A DNA stretch of 64,000 bases. Source: Algoriphagus zhangzhouensis. GTDB lineage: Bacteria > Bacteroidota > Bacteroidia > Cytophagales > Cyclobacteriaceae. Positions 27,133 through 36,675 of this stretch are shown piece by piece. Position numbers and translations under genes: made by a program. Numbering within the stretch: position 1 is the stretch's first letter; every line of letters starts with the position of its first letter. The stretch is from contig NZ_FRXN01000003.1 of the NCBI RefSeq assembly GCF_900148515.1, positions 290,757 through 354,756 on the forward strand, written 5' to 3'. The notes under the pieces were generated by a model. That model had not been told where the DNA came from. It saw only the letters and a list, made by a program, of their open reading frames with translations, and made no database searches.

Positions 27133-29538
27133 ATGAAATATGGACTTGTATTGGTTGGGATGCTGTGCGTGCTTTTTGGTGCCATGGGCCAAACCCTGAC
27201 ACTGATAGACCCCACTACGTCCGAACCAATCAAACACGCTACAGTCAGTAGTGAATTTCCTCCTGCCTTTGAAATCAGCAACTCAAAAGGTCAGGTGGAC
27301 ATCAGTGCTTTTGTCGATTCTGATAAAATCACCATCAGTAGCTTTGGCTACCAAACAATTGAAATCTCCTATGCCTCTCTAATGGAGGCAGGCCCAATTT
27401 TGAAACTGAATCTATCCAACCTCAACTTAAATGAGGTAGTGATTTCGGGAAGTAGATGGGCCCGAGATTCAGACGAAACACCTTCAAAAATCATCTCGAT
27501 TTCTCCTAAATCCATTGAATTTCAAAACCCGCAGACAGCTGCAGATCTTTTGGGTATTTCAGGAAAAGTCTACATCCAAAAAAGCCAGCAAGGGGGAGGA
27601 AGCCCAATGATCAGGGGTTTTGCCACCAATAGACTTCTTTATTCAGTGGATGGAGTCCGCATGAACTCGGCAATTTTCAGAGGAGGAAATATCCAAAACG
27701 TCCTCAATCTGGATCCATTTACCATGGAGCATACAGAGGTCTTTTTCGGCCCTGGCTCTGTGATTTATGGAAGTGATGCGATTGGAGGTGTGATGAGTTT
27801 CAAAACCTTGACACCTAAGCTTTCGCTTGATGATCAAACTTTGGTTAGTGGAAATGCTGTCACTCGGTTCTCATCAGCCAACAAAGAAAAAACCGGACAT
27901 TTCGATTTGAATTTGGGTTGGAAAAAATGGGCATCTGTCACAAGCGCTTCTTATTGGGATTATGATGATTTGAGACAAGGAAAAAATGGGCCTGATGATT
28001 ACCTCAAATCCGTTTATGTCAAAAGAATCGGAAATGAGGATGTGGTTTTGACACAGGATGATCCATTGCTCCAGGTTCCATCGGCCTATTCACAATTGAA
28101 CCTCATGCAGAAAGTCCGATTCAAACCTTCTCAAAAGTGGGATTTTCAATATGGCTTCCATTATTCGGAAACTTCTTCCTACGGCCGATACGATCGACAT
28201 AATCGGATGAGAGATGGACTGCCTCGTTATGCTGAGTGGGATTACGGACCTCAAAAATGGATGATGAACAATTTGAGCATCAGTCATTTCACCAAAAATG
28301 GCTTGTTTGATCAAATGAGCATTCGTTTGGCTCAGCAAAGATTTGAGGAAAGTAGGATTGATAGAAGTTTAAATAAACCTACCCGTTCAACTCAAGAGGA
28401 AATGGTGGATGCATTTTCTGCAAACCTCGATTTCACCAAAGTTTTGGATTCCCATAACACCTTGATCTATGGTGCTGAATATGTAATCAACAAGGTGAAT
28501 TCAACCGGTTTTACAACTGATATCACAGATGGAACCATGGAAGAAGGTCCAGCTAGATATCCTAAATCCACATGGAATTCATTCGGGTTATTTATCAATG
28601 AGGAGCACTATTTCAATAAAAAAGTCAATTTAAAAGCTGGCTTGAGATACAATATCTTCGGCTTAAACGCTGATTTTGACACGCGTTTCTATGATTTTCC
28701 TTTCTCAGAAGCAAAATCAACCAACTCATCTTTGACAGGAAGCTTGGGAGTGGTTTGGAGACCTTCTCAAACATGGGTTTTCAGTGGAAATTTTGGGACA
28801 GCTTTCCGTGCTCCTAATGTGGATGACATGGGAAAAGTATTCGATTCAGAACCTGGAGCAGTAACTGTTCCTAATCCTGATTTAGAAGCTGAATATGCCT
28901 ACAATTTGGATTTGGGCTTTGCCAAGAAGTTTGGAAACTTCGCCAAATTTGATGTAACCGGCTATTATACCATTCTCAACAATGCTTTGGTCAGAAGAGA
29001 CTATATGCTCAACGGACAGGATAGCATTCTCCACCAAGGTGAATTGAGTCAGGTACAGGCCATGCAAAATGCAGCTCAAGCTCGAGTTTATGGATTGCAG
29101 GCAGGTTTAGAAGTTCAACTGACCTCCAAATTGACTTTCAACTCAGACATCAATTTTCAAAGAGGAGAAGAAGAGTTGGACGACGGTACAACCAGTCCAT
29201 CCAGACATGCAGCTCCGACCTTTGGTGTTTCAAGATTGACTTATGCCTTCAAAAAGCTTCAGGTTCAGTTTTATGCCCAGTATCAAGGAGAAAGATCCTT
29301 TGAAAAACTACCGGTAGAAGAAAGAGGTAAGGATGAAATCTATGCCAAGGATGCCAATGGGAACAATTACGCACCCGCATGGCACACCTTGAATCTGAAA
29401 GCAAGTTATTCCTTATTCGACTTCCTATTGGTAAATGCAGGTCTAGAAAATATTACTGATCAACGCTATCGACCGTGTAGTTCCGGAATTTCTGGAGCAG
29501 GAAGGAATTGGGTCTTATCACTCAAAGCCAGTTTCTAA
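27133..29538 (+). CDS. TonB-dependent outer-membrane receptor, probably for heme
   Basis: 801 residues. Signal peptide at 1-19, a carboxypeptidase-D-like regulatory domain (about 20-100), a plug domain beginning near NEVVISGSRWARDSDETPSK and containing QQGGGSPMIRGFATNRLLYSVDGVRMN and GSDAIGGV, then a 22-strand barrel ending in Phe. The barrel contains AFRAPN (FRAP at 558-561) and PNPDL (NPDL at 581-584), which correspond to the FRAP and NPNL boxes of heme and hemoglobin receptors, and YRPCSSGISGAGRNW near the end, also typical of that group. Substrate uptake requires TonB-ExbBD, encoded elsewhere. Heme is the best guess; another metal chelate is possible. Confidence 0.87.
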   Translation: MKYGLVLVGMLCVLFGAMGQTLTLIDPTTSEPIKHATVSSEFPPAFEISNSKGQVDISAFVDSDKITISSFGYQTIEISYASLMEAGPILKLNLSNLNLNEVVISGSRWARDSDETPSKIISISPKSIEFQNPQTAADLLGISGKVYIQKSQQGGGSPMIRGFATNRLLYSVDGVRMNSAIFRGGNIQNVLNLDPFTMEHTEVFFGPGSVIYGSDAIGGVMSFKTLTPKLSLDDQTLVSGNAVTRFSSANKEKTGHFDLNLGWKKWASVTSASYWDYDDLRQGKNGPDDYLKSVYVKRIGNEDVVLTQDDPLLQVPSAYSQLNLMQKVRFKPSQKWDFQYGFHYSETSSYGRYDRHNRMRDGLPRYAEWDYGPQKWMMNNLSISHFTKNGLFDQMSIRLAQQRFEESRIDRSLNKPTRSTQEEMVDAFSANLDFTKVLDSHNTLIYGAEYVINKVNSTGFTTDITDGTMEEGPARYPKSTWNSFGLFINEEHYFNKKVNLKAGLRYNIFGLNADFDTRFYDFPFSEAKSTNSSLTGSLGVVWRPSQTWVFSGNFGTAFRAPNVDDMGKVFDSEPGAVTVPNPDLEAEYAYNLDLGFAKKFGNFAKFDVTGYYTILNNALVRRDYMLNGQDSILHQGELSQVQAMQNAAQARVYGLQAGLEVQLTSKLTFNSDINFQRGEEELDDGTTSPSRHAAPTFGVSRLTYAFKKLQVQFYAQYQGERSFEKLPVEERGKDEIYAKDANGNNYAPAWHTLNLKASYSLFDFLLVNAGLENITDQRYRPCSSGISGAGRNWVLSLKASF

Positions 29539-29550
29539 AAGTATTTAAAG

Positions 29551-29580
29551 GTCTGGAGAAGCATGTTTCTCCAGACTTTT
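29551..29580 (+). terminator. Intrinsic terminator after the TonB receptor gene
   Basis: GTCTGGAGAA at 29551-29560 pairs with TTCTCCAGAC at 29567-29576 (10 bp perfect stem, 6-nt loop), followed by TTTTCT. It lies between the receptor stop and the P-type ATPase ATG at 29610, which argues that the ATPase has its own promoter and that an alternative upstream start overlapping the receptor is not used. Confidence 0.82.
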
Positions 29581-29609
29581 CTATTTTCAGGAAAAGATCC
29601 CACTTTTTC

Positions 29610-32165
29610 ATGGCTACTTTTCCTTCCAACAAATCTGAGATTCAAAATCTAATCAAATCCGGTCTTTCCGATCAGGAGTCAGAAAAACAATTGGAAGAAT
29701 TTGGGCCTAATTCTTTGAAGGAAAAAGCTAAAAAACCTGCGTGGAAGCTTTTTCTAGGTCAGTTTCAAGATTTTATGATAGTAGTCCTACTTGTAGCAGC
29801 ACTGATTTCTGGAGTAGCTGGAGAATGGACTGACTCGATCATCATTTTGATCATTGTCGTATTGAACGCGATTCTGGGATTTATACAGGAATATCGCGCC
29901 GAAAAGGCCATGGAATCACTCAAAAAAATGAGTGAGGTCCAGGTTCAGACCAAGCGCAATGGTCAAATCAAAAAAATCCCTTCCCACCTTTTAGTACCGG
30001 GAGACTTGGTCTTTTTGGAAGCAGGCAGCATGATTCCAGCTGACATGCAACTGCTCGAGGAAGCTTCTCTACAGGTAGATGAGTCTTCCCTAACAGGGGA
30101 GTCTATTCCTGTTGAAAAATCCTCACTTTCTGAGAAAATCAATTCAGAAATCTCAATCGAAAACTCCTACCAAGTTTTCAAAGGCACAATGGCTACTCAT
30201 GGTCGAGCCACTGCAATAGTCCTCAAAACCGGGATGGAAACCCAATTGGGAAAGATTGCAGATTTGCTTCAAGAGGAACAACCCAAAACACCACTTCAGG
30301 AAAAGATGGAGAAATTTGGGAAAACCATTTCCTATATGGTTTTGCTGATTTGTCTGCTGATTTTTGGTTTGGGGATTTTAAGGGGCGAAGAACCCCTTCC
30401 ATTACTTTTGATTTCAGTAAGCCTAGCAGTGGCAGCTATTCCTGAAGCGCTTCCAGCTTTGATCACCATTGCTCTTTCTTTGGGGTCAGCCAGGTTGGCG
30501 AAAAAGAATTCCCTGATCAGAAAACTCCCAGCAGTCGAAAGCCTCGGCTCCATCACCTTTATCTGTACGGATAAAACCGGGACTTTGACCAAGAATCAAA
30601 TGACAGTCCAGCAAGTGGAGCTCAGTGACCTTCCCGCCTTTTCTTCAAACTTTTCCAATCTGGAACTGGCAATGGGTCTCAACCATGATGTGAAAGAGGG
30701 AAAAGATAGCGAGTTAGTTGGAGAGGCTACCGAATTGGCTTTGGTCAATTGGGTTTTAAATGATTTGGGAGAAGAAAAGTTTCATCAACTGGAAAAGGAC
30801 TTTCCTAGGATCGGAGAGCTACCATTTGATTCGGACAGGAAGCGAATGAGTACTTTCCATCAAATCGGAGATCAGGTTCTTATCCTTTGCAAAGGGGCCT
30901 ATGAAGCAATTGATGATACCTTAAGCACCACTATTCATCTCCAGACTATCAAGAAAACAAGTTTGGAATGGGCCAAGAATGGAGAGCGGGTCCTGGCATT
31001 TTCTGGCAAACTTATACCATCACTTCCACCAAAAAAAGACTGGTCTACATTAGAAACTGAGCTTGATTTTATAGGGATCTCTGGGATGATTGACCCTCCA
31101 AGAGAGGAAGCTATTCAAGCTATTCATGAATGTAAAACAGCGGGAATCACACCTGTGATGATTACCGGTGATCATCCTGAAACAGCGAAAGCCATTGCTC
31201 AAAAAGTAGGCATTCTAGATGAACACAGAAAAGTTATTACCGGAGCGGAATTAAGAGAAATTCCCAACCAAGAGTTTGAAGAAATGGTGGAATCCATCGC
31301 TGTCTATGCCCGGGTATCTCCTGATCAAAAGCTTAAAATCGTCAAAGCACTTCAGAAAAAAGGAAACTATGTTGCTATGACTGGGGATGGTGTCAACGAC
31401 GCACCGTCATTGCGAAGTAGTACTATTGGAGTTGCGATGGGAATCACTGGAACCGATGTAAGTAAAGAGGCTGCCCATATGATTCTCTTGGATGACAACT
31501 TCGCTACAATTGTAAAAGCCATCCGGGAAGGAAGAAGGATTTTTGACAACATCCGCAAATTTGTCAAGTACATAATGACCTGTAACGGGGCTGAAATATG
31601 GACGATTGCTTTGGCTCCTTTTTTAGGACTTCCAGTTCCACTATTACCTGTTCATATTCTTTGGATCAATCTAGTGACGGATGGGGTCCCGGCTTTGGCC
31701 TTGGCAGGTGAAAAAGCCGAAAAAGACATCATGAAGCGACCACCAAGACCACCCAAGCAAAGTCTATTTGCAGAAGGAGTCGGTTTCCACATCGTCTGGG
31801 TAGGAATCTTAATGGCGGCAGTGACCCTTTTTACCCAATATTGGGCGATCCGTCAAGGTTGGCATTGGCAGACTATGGTGTTTTCTGTTTTGGCCTTCTC
31901 TCAACTGGGGCATGTGATGGGTGTTAGAAGCGAACGTCAATTTCTTTTTCAATTGGGCATTTTCACCAATACTCCCATGATTATTTCCATAGCAGTTACA
32001 TTGGTCCTACAACTGGCGGTAATTTATTTACCTCCATTGAATGATATATTTCACACTTCTCCACTATCAGCAACCGAATTGTTATTTAGTGGAGCCATGG
32101 GCTTGGTCGTATTCCATGCTGTAGAATTGGAGAAATGGATTAAGAAATTGGTCAAAAAATCTTAA
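29610..32165 (+). CDS. Cation-transporting P-type ATPase, Ca2+ (P2A) type
   Basis: 851 residues. The phosphorylation motif CTDKTGTLT has the aspartate at residue 321. The actuator motif LTGES is near 165-170, the membrane motif PEALP near 280, and the hinge motif GDGVNDAP near 590-600. Ten membrane helices are expected, with the last cluster in the C-terminal 230 residues. PEALP, close to the PEGLP of SERCA-like pumps, points to calcium or possibly manganese export. The ATG at 29610 was chosen; a longer frame from 29508 would overlap the receptor gene and translate through the terminator hairpin. Confidence 0.92.
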   Translation: MATFPSNKSEIQNLIKSGLSDQESEKQLEEFGPNSLKEKAKKPAWKLFLGQFQDFMIVVLLVAALISGVAGEWTDSIIILIIVVLNAILGFIQEYRAEKAMESLKKMSEVQVQTKRNGQIKKIPSHLLVPGDLVFLEAGSMIPADMQLLEEASLQVDESSLTGESIPVEKSSLSEKINSEISIENSYQVFKGTMATHGRATAIVLKTGMETQLGKIADLLQEEQPKTPLQEKMEKFGKTISYMVLLICLLIFGLGILRGEEPLPLLLISVSLAVAAIPEALPALITIALSLGSARLAKKNSLIRKLPAVESLGSITFICTDKTGTLTKNQMTVQQVELSDLPAFSSNFSNLELAMGLNHDVKEGKDSELVGEATELALVNWVLNDLGEEKFHQLEKDFPRIGELPFDSDRKRMSTFHQIGDQVLILCKGAYEAIDDTLSTTIHLQTIKKTSLEWAKNGERVLAFSGKLIPSLPPKKDWSTLETELDFIGISGMIDPPREEAIQAIHECKTAGITPVMITGDHPETAKAIAQKVGILDEHRKVITGAELREIPNQEFEEMVESIAVYARVSPDQKLKIVKALQKKGNYVAMTGDGVNDAPSLRSSTIGVAMGITGTDVSKEAAHMILLDDNFATIVKAIREGRRIFDNIRKFVKYIMTCNGAEIWTIALAPFLGLPVPLLPVHILWINLVTDGVPALALAGEKAEKDIMKRPPRPPKQSLFAEGVGFHIVWVGILMAAVTLFTQYWAIRQGWHWQTMVFSVLAFSQLGHVMGVRSERQFLFQLGIFTNTPMIISIAVTLVLQLAVIYLPPLNDIFHTSPLSATELLFSGAMGLVVFHAVELEKWIKKLVKKS

Positions 32166-32215
32166 ATGATCGACACACCTTACCCTTTTGGTATTTTTCT
32201 CGTTGGCTATTAATT

Positions 32216-33055
32216 ATGAAGCGAAGAACATTTTTAAAAGCCGGAATTGGCTTGGGATCTGCCACTCTTTTAGCCGGAATTTATGCTTGGCAAGTCGAAC
32301 CCTATTGGTTAGAATTTGTCAAATTGGACATGCCGATTAAAAATCTACCCCAAGAATTGGTAGGCAAAAAACTAGTTCAGATTTCCGATATCCATGTGGG
32401 CAATCGCTTTTCCCATCAATACCTGATCGACTCATTTCTCAAAGCTCAGGTGTTAGACCCAGACTGGGTAGTTTACACAGGTGATTTCACTCATTTTGAA
32501 GATTCTGAGCAGTATGAACAATTAAAAAAAGTGATGAAATCGGCTACTAAAGGCAATATAGGCACTTTTGCTTCTTTGGGAAATCACGATTATGGACATG
32601 GCTGGTCCATGCCTGAGGTAGCTGATGAAACTCAAAGTATTTTGGAGCAATCAGGAATTCAGACACTCAGAGATGAAAAACTGAATTCAGAAGGACTGAC
32701 AATCTATGGACTAGAGGATCTTTGGGGCACCAATTTCAATCCGCAAAAAGTGATGCAAACTTGGAGTCCAGAGGAGGCTAGTCTAGTACTTTGTCATAAT
32801 CCGGATGTCTGTGATTTGAATGTTTGGAATGGCTTTGATGGCTGGATCTTAGCTGGTCACACTCATGGAGGTCAAGTAAAACCCCCATTTTTACCTGCCC
32901 CTATTCTGCCCGTAAAAAACCGTCGATATAGTCAAGGGAAAATAGATTTTGATGATGGCAGAACCCTTTACATCAACAGAGCATTAGGCCATTTGGTACC
33001 ACTCAGGGTCAATGTGCGTCCAGAAATAACAGTATTTACTCTGAGTCAAGCCTAA
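32216..33055 (+). CDS. Metallophosphoesterase, YaeI-like, Tat-type signal
   Basis: 279 residues. KRRTFLKAGIGLG at the N-terminus is a twin-arginine type signal followed by a hydrophobic stretch. Calcineurin-like motifs in order: QISDIHVGN (DxH), VVYTGDFTHF (GD), SLGNHDYGHG (GNHD), LCHNPDV, and LAGHTHGGQ (GHTHGGQ). This order and the GHTHGGQ ending match the YaeI/YkuE group, some of which hydrolyse UDP-2,3-diacylglucosamine or related lipids; others have unknown substrates. It follows the ATPase gene by 50 bp and may be co-transcribed. Confidence 0.86.
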   Translation: MKRRTFLKAGIGLGSATLLAGIYAWQVEPYWLEFVKLDMPIKNLPQELVGKKLVQISDIHVGNRFSHQYLIDSFLKAQVLDPDWVVYTGDFTHFEDSEQYEQLKKVMKSATKGNIGTFASLGNHDYGHGWSMPEVADETQSILEQSGIQTLRDEKLNSEGLTIYGLEDLWGTNFNPQKVMQTWSPEEASLVLCHNPDVCDLNVWNGFDGWILAGHTHGGQVKPPFLPAPILPVKNRRYSQGKIDFDDGRTLYINRALGHLVPLRVNVRPEITVFTLSQA

Positions 33056-33128
33056 ATAAAATTTCGATTTAATTCTAAGCTCTTTCTGGTTATATTCCCC
33101 AAATAGTTTTTCACCCAAATCAAATTTT

Positions 33129-34427
33129 GTGTCTCAGGAAACTCAGGAGAAATTACCCAGAAATCTAGGCCTTTGGGGCATCTGGATGCTAGTAGCAAAT
33201 GGATTAATTGGTGCAGGAATTTTTGGTCTTCCCAGTGGAGCCGTAGCCCTTGCCGGCGAATATAGCGTCTTGATGTATGCTTTTTGTGCCATTTTGATTT
33301 TACCGGTAATCCTTTGTTTCGCAGAATTGGGAAGCTATTTCCGGGGAACTGGCGGACCAATTCGTTATGGAACTTTGGCTTTTGGCCCATTTGTAGGATT
33401 TCAGGGAGGCTGGCTTTACTATCTAGCCAGGTTAATCTCTTTTGCTGCCAATACTGTTTTGCTGACCGATAGTATCGCCTACTTCCTTCCGGTCGCTGGA
33501 GAAGGAATGGGAAGATTGATCACGATTGCTTTGACTTGTGTGGCATTAAGTTTAATCAACATGGTCGGCTCTATGGAGTCCATCCGATCCATGACACTTT
33601 TTACCATTATCAAGTTTGCAGTCTTATTGGGATTGATTTTCGGTGGCATGGTGATTTTGGGAGACCAGATTATCCCTGATTTTAGCACTCCTCATCCTTC
33701 GACCTCTGATTTGGGCAAAGCAGCCTTATTATTGATTTATGCTTTCGTAGGATTTGAGGGGGCTGTAGTTCCGGCAGGTGAAGCTAAAAAACCCGAAAGA
33801 GACATGCCCATGGGACTTTTATTAGGCTTAGTCGTGGTAGCAGTCCTCTATATGTTGATTCAATTGGTTTCTCAGGCGGCAGTTCCCGATTTAGCAAATT
33901 CCACTACTCCCCTTTTAGATGCTTCTTCTGCTCTTTTTGGTGAAAGTGGAGCCTGGATTTTAATGGTTGGTGTGGCGACCTCGGTTATTGCGAATTTGAT
34001 CGGAAGCATGTTTTCTGCAACTAGAGTGACCTATGCCCTTTCCTTGGAAAACAGCCTTCCTGCCTGGTTTGGAAAAGTCCATCCCAAATACCTTACTCCT
34101 TTCAATTCAGTTATATTCTTCGGAATAGCAGCATTTGCCCTTTCTGCAATGGGTTCCTTTATCTTTTTGGCAGCCATGACCGTTTTGGCCAGACTTTTCC
34201 TTTTTGGAATGAGTTGCGCTGCCATTCCAGTTTTACGACCAAAATTCAGAGGTCCCGGTCGTTTTATACTTCGAGGAGGATATTTAATTCCTGTTTTGGG
34301 AATATTATCATGCCTTTGGTTGATGCTTCAAGTTAGCTGGACATCTGTCTGGATGACAGCCCTATTTGTGGCTATTGGTTCAATCCTTTATTGGTTTGGG
34401 AAAAAACAAAATCCAAAAAACGTCTAA
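33129..34427 (+). CDS. APC family amino acid permease
   Basis: 432 residues with about 12 membrane helices. The first helix contains NGLIGAGIFGLPSGAVALAGE, the classic APC signature with the unwound G-[AS]-G-I-F motif that binds the substrate amino group. AFVGFEGAVVPAGEAKKPERDMPMG near 200-225 is the other strong family segment, in helix 6. Amino-acid or polyamine uptake is likely; specificity cannot be read from the sequence. The start is a GTG at 33129, since no in-frame ATG occurs before the first helix. It lies 73 bp after the phosphoesterase gene. Confidence 0.88.
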   Translation: MSQETQEKLPRNLGLWGIWMLVANGLIGAGIFGLPSGAVALAGEYSVLMYAFCAILILPVILCFAELGSYFRGTGGPIRYGTLAFGPFVGFQGGWLYYLARLISFAANTVLLTDSIAYFLPVAGEGMGRLITIALTCVALSLINMVGSMESIRSMTLFTIIKFAVLLGLIFGGMVILGDQIIPDFSTPHPSTSDLGKAALLLIYAFVGFEGAVVPAGEAKKPERDMPMGLLLGLVVVAVLYMLIQLVSQAAVPDLANSTTPLLDASSALFGESGAWILMVGVATSVIANLIGSMFSATRVTYALSLENSLPAWFGKVHPKYLTPFNSVIFFGIAAFALSAMGSFIFLAAMTVLARLFLFGMSCAAIPVLRPKFRGPGRFILRGGYLIPVLGILSCLWLMLQVSWTSVWMTALFVAIGSILYWFGKKQNPKNV

Positions 34428-34489
34428 TCCTTTTCCTGTAAGGGATAAAATGGATCAAGAAAAAGGCCGTTGAATCTAGGAGTCTTTTG

Positions 34490-34497
34490 TAATTTTG
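34490..34497 (+). promoter_or_regulatory. Possible -7 element just before the CDF gene
   Basis: TAATTTTG fits TAnnTTTG and lies 5 bp before the ATG at 34502. A weak GTTG at 34469-34472 would be the -33 partner, with a spacer of 17 instead of about 19. If used, transcription would start at or near the start codon, making the mRNA nearly leaderless. Confidence 0.3.
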
Positions 34498-34501
34498 CGC
34501 A

Positions 34502-35371
34502 ATGCCACGATCCCAATTAGCCATACGAACAGTAATTTTCAGCATGCTGGGAAATGTGGCCCTAGCCCTGATCAAATTCCTGACTGGATTTCTCGGCAAT
34601 TCCTTCGCCTTGATCGCTGATGCGATCGAATCAGTGGTGGATGTTTTTGCAAGTATCTTAGTCCTATTGGGATTGAGGTATGCAGCGAGACCTGCTGATG
34701 ACAATCACCCATATGGACATGGAAAAGCTGAACCCTTGATCACTTTTCTGATCGTTGGTTTTCTGATTTTTTCAGCCACCATTATCGCCTATCAAGCAGT
34801 CCAACATATTCGAATTCCTCATCAAGGTCCTGAACCTTGGACTTTATTGGTCTTGGCGGCGATCATCCTATGGAAGGAGGTTTCTTTTCAGTTGGTGATG
34901 AGTCGGAGCAAAAAACTAAAAAGCTCAGCACTCAAAGCCGAAGCTTGGCATCATCGAAGTGACGCGATTACCTCCGTTGCTGCTTTTATCGGGATTGTAA
35001 TTGCTATCTGGGGAGGAGAAGGTTATGAAGTTGCAGATGATTATGCGGCATTGATTGCTGTAGCATTTATTCTTTACAATTGCTATAAAATCTTTCGGCC
35101 AGCTCTAAGCGAGGTAATGGATGAAGACAATCACGAAGATTTGGCTCAGGAAATAAGAGATATCGCCATCCAGGTCAAAGGGATTAAAGACACTGAAAAA
35201 CTTTTTATCAGAAAAGCAGGAATGAAATACCATGTGGATCTGCATGCCCATGTGATTGGGGACCTGACCGTTCGTGAAGGCCATGAAATCTCCCATAGAC
35301 TCAAGGACAAACTCAAAAGAGAAATCCCGCAATTGGGGCATATTTTGATTCATATCGAGCCTTTTGACTGA
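34502..35371 (+). CDS. Cation diffusion facilitator (CDF) family metal exporter
   Basis: 289 residues. Six membrane helices at about 15-205 and a cytoplasmic C-terminal ferredoxin-like domain of about 80 residues. Helix 2 has SFALIADAIESVVDVFAS, with the D-x-x-x-[DS] metal-binding pair, followed by HPYGHGKAEP. Helix 5 has KAEAWHHRSDAITS, with the second H-x-x-x-D pair. These residues form the transport site for Zn2+, Mn2+, Fe2+ or Co2+. The C-terminal domain (KYHVDLHAHVIGDLTVREGHEIS) senses the metal. Exports divalent metal by proton antiport. A promoter-like TAATTTTG sits directly before the start. Confidence 0.92.
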   Translation: MPRSQLAIRTVIFSMLGNVALALIKFLTGFLGNSFALIADAIESVVDVFASILVLLGLRYAARPADDNHPYGHGKAEPLITFLIVGFLIFSATIIAYQAVQHIRIPHQGPEPWTLLVLAAIILWKEVSFQLVMSRSKKLKSSALKAEAWHHRSDAITSVAAFIGIVIAIWGGEGYEVADDYAALIAVAFILYNCYKIFRPALSEVMDEDNHEDLAQEIRDIAIQVKGIKDTEKLFIRKAGMKYHVDLHAHVIGDLTVREGHEISHRLKDKLKREIPQLGHILIHIEPFD

Positions 35372-35449
35372 TTTTGTGACAGTTGGTGAGAAAAGCTTGT
35401 CCTAAACTCAGAAAAGCAGCAATTTCAAGCTTTACAAACCCTTTTAGAA

Positions 35450-35989
35450 ATGAACACTATACTTATCCAAGACTTTAAAACATCTGTTGGTGAACTGACT
35501 TTAGGGGTTTTTGAAGATCAACTTTGTCTTTGCGATTGGAAGTATAGAAAAATGAGAACTGCCGTCGACGAGCGAATCAAAAAAGGGTTGAATGCTGGTT
35601 TTGAAGTTGGAAGTCATCCATTGATCGAGGCAACCAAAACACAGATTCAGGAATATTTAGATGGAGCAAGAAAGGAGTTTGATATTCCTTTGAAGATGGT
35701 TGGATCCGATTTCCAACAGGGAGTTTGGAATGCCTTGATCCAGATTCCATTTGGAGAAACCAGAAGCTATTTACATTTATCCCAAGACCTGGGAAACCCG
35801 GATGCCATACGTGCAGTTGCATCTGCCAACGTGGCAAATGCCATTTCTATTTTGATTCCATGTCATCGGATTATTGGTTCGGACGGGAGTTTGGTGGGCT
35901 ATGCAGGAGGCTTAGATGCAAAGAAAAAGTTACTCAAACTGGAGAATGCTAAAGCCATGCAGCCAAAAGGCCAGACAAGTTTGTTTTAA
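35450..35989 (+). CDS. ogt: Methylated-DNA--protein-cysteine methyltransferase
   Basis: 179 residues. The C-terminal DNA-binding and transfer domain carries the active site I-P-C138-H-R-I-I-G, in which C138 accepts the methyl group from O6-methylguanine in a suicide reaction. The helix-turn-helix with RAVASANVANAISILIPCH and the YAGG-x-x-x-K-x-x-L-L segment are characteristic. The N-terminal 80 residues form the smaller accessory domain. No AraC-like Ada domain is fused, so it is an Ogt-type enzyme. Transcribed alone or with the genes on either side (79- and 61-bp gaps). Confidence 0.93.
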   Translation: MNTILIQDFKTSVGELTLGVFEDQLCLCDWKYRKMRTAVDERIKKGLNAGFEVGSHPLIEATKTQIQEYLDGARKEFDIPLKMVGSDFQQGVWNALIQIPFGETRSYLHLSQDLGNPDAIRAVASANVANAISILIPCHRIIGSDGSLVGYAGGLDAKKKLLKLENAKAMQPKGQTSLF

Positions 35990-36049
35990 ACCCAAGAAAT
36001 TTTCCTCAAGATTTCCATAAATTAAACCTTAGAATTCTAGCAACCGAGG

Positions 36050-36598
36050 ATGAAATTGATGGCTGAAAACAATAAACTTATCGCCGAATGGGGGAAATTC
36101 AGTCACTTCCTGAAAAGAAAGGAAATCCCCGCCAAAACCACCCTACTTCAAGAAGGCCAAATTTCTAAAACTGCATATTTTATTGAAAAAGGATGTGTCC
36201 GAAGTTGGTTCAATAACCTTGGCAAAGACATTACTTTTCAATTTTTTTTGGAAGGAGAAGGAGTAGCCTCAATAGAAAGTTTCGTCAAAGATCGGCCAAG
36301 TACATTTAGTCTGGAAACCATTGAACCCAGTGTTATTTTGTGCATTTCAAAAATAGACTTAGAACAAATTATCGGACTCTCGCCCATTTTGAAAAAGGAT
36401 ATTGAAAAACATATCCTTCATCGCCTACTTCATTACCAAGAACTTTTTCTTTCTCGAATTAAAGACAATCCACAAAAAAGATATGAGGAGCTCATTAGGC
36501 ATCGCCCAGATATTTTGCAGCGAATCCCACAGCATTACATTGCCTCCTATTTGGGGATAACCCCCGTTTCACTAAGTCGAATCAGAAATAGGAGATAG
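36050..36598 (+). CDS. Crp/Fnr family transcriptional regulator
   Basis: 182 residues. An N-terminal cyclic-nucleotide-binding-like jelly roll (about 25-125, with LLQEGQISKTAYFIEKGCVRSWF) is followed by a long helix and a C-terminal winged helix-turn-helix (RIPQHYIASYLGITPVSLSR at 158-177). No Fe-S cysteine cluster is present, so it is not an oxygen sensor of FNR type; the effector is unknown. Members in Bacteroidota often regulate the adjacent gene, here a quinone-reductase-like flavoprotein 77 bp downstream. The start at 36050 or the ATG at 36059 could be used. Confidence 0.87.
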   Translation: MKLMAENNKLIAEWGKFSHFLKRKEIPAKTTLLQEGQISKTAYFIEKGCVRSWFNNLGKDITFQFFLEGEGVASIESFVKDRPSTFSLETIEPSVILCISKIDLEQIIGLSPILKKDIEKHILHRLLHYQELFLSRIKDNPQKRYEELIRHRPDILQRIPQHYIASYLGITPVSLSRIRNRR

Positions 36599-36675
36599 AT
36601 CGCTTATTAACAATTGTTATCGTCTAAGGAATCCAAAGCACTCAATTTTGCAATGTAAATTTTAAACAGAACAAA

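Noticed and set aside
29508..29609. Upstream start for the P-type ATPase overlapping the TonB receptor
   Set aside because: It would translate through a terminator hairpin and adds residues unlike the family.
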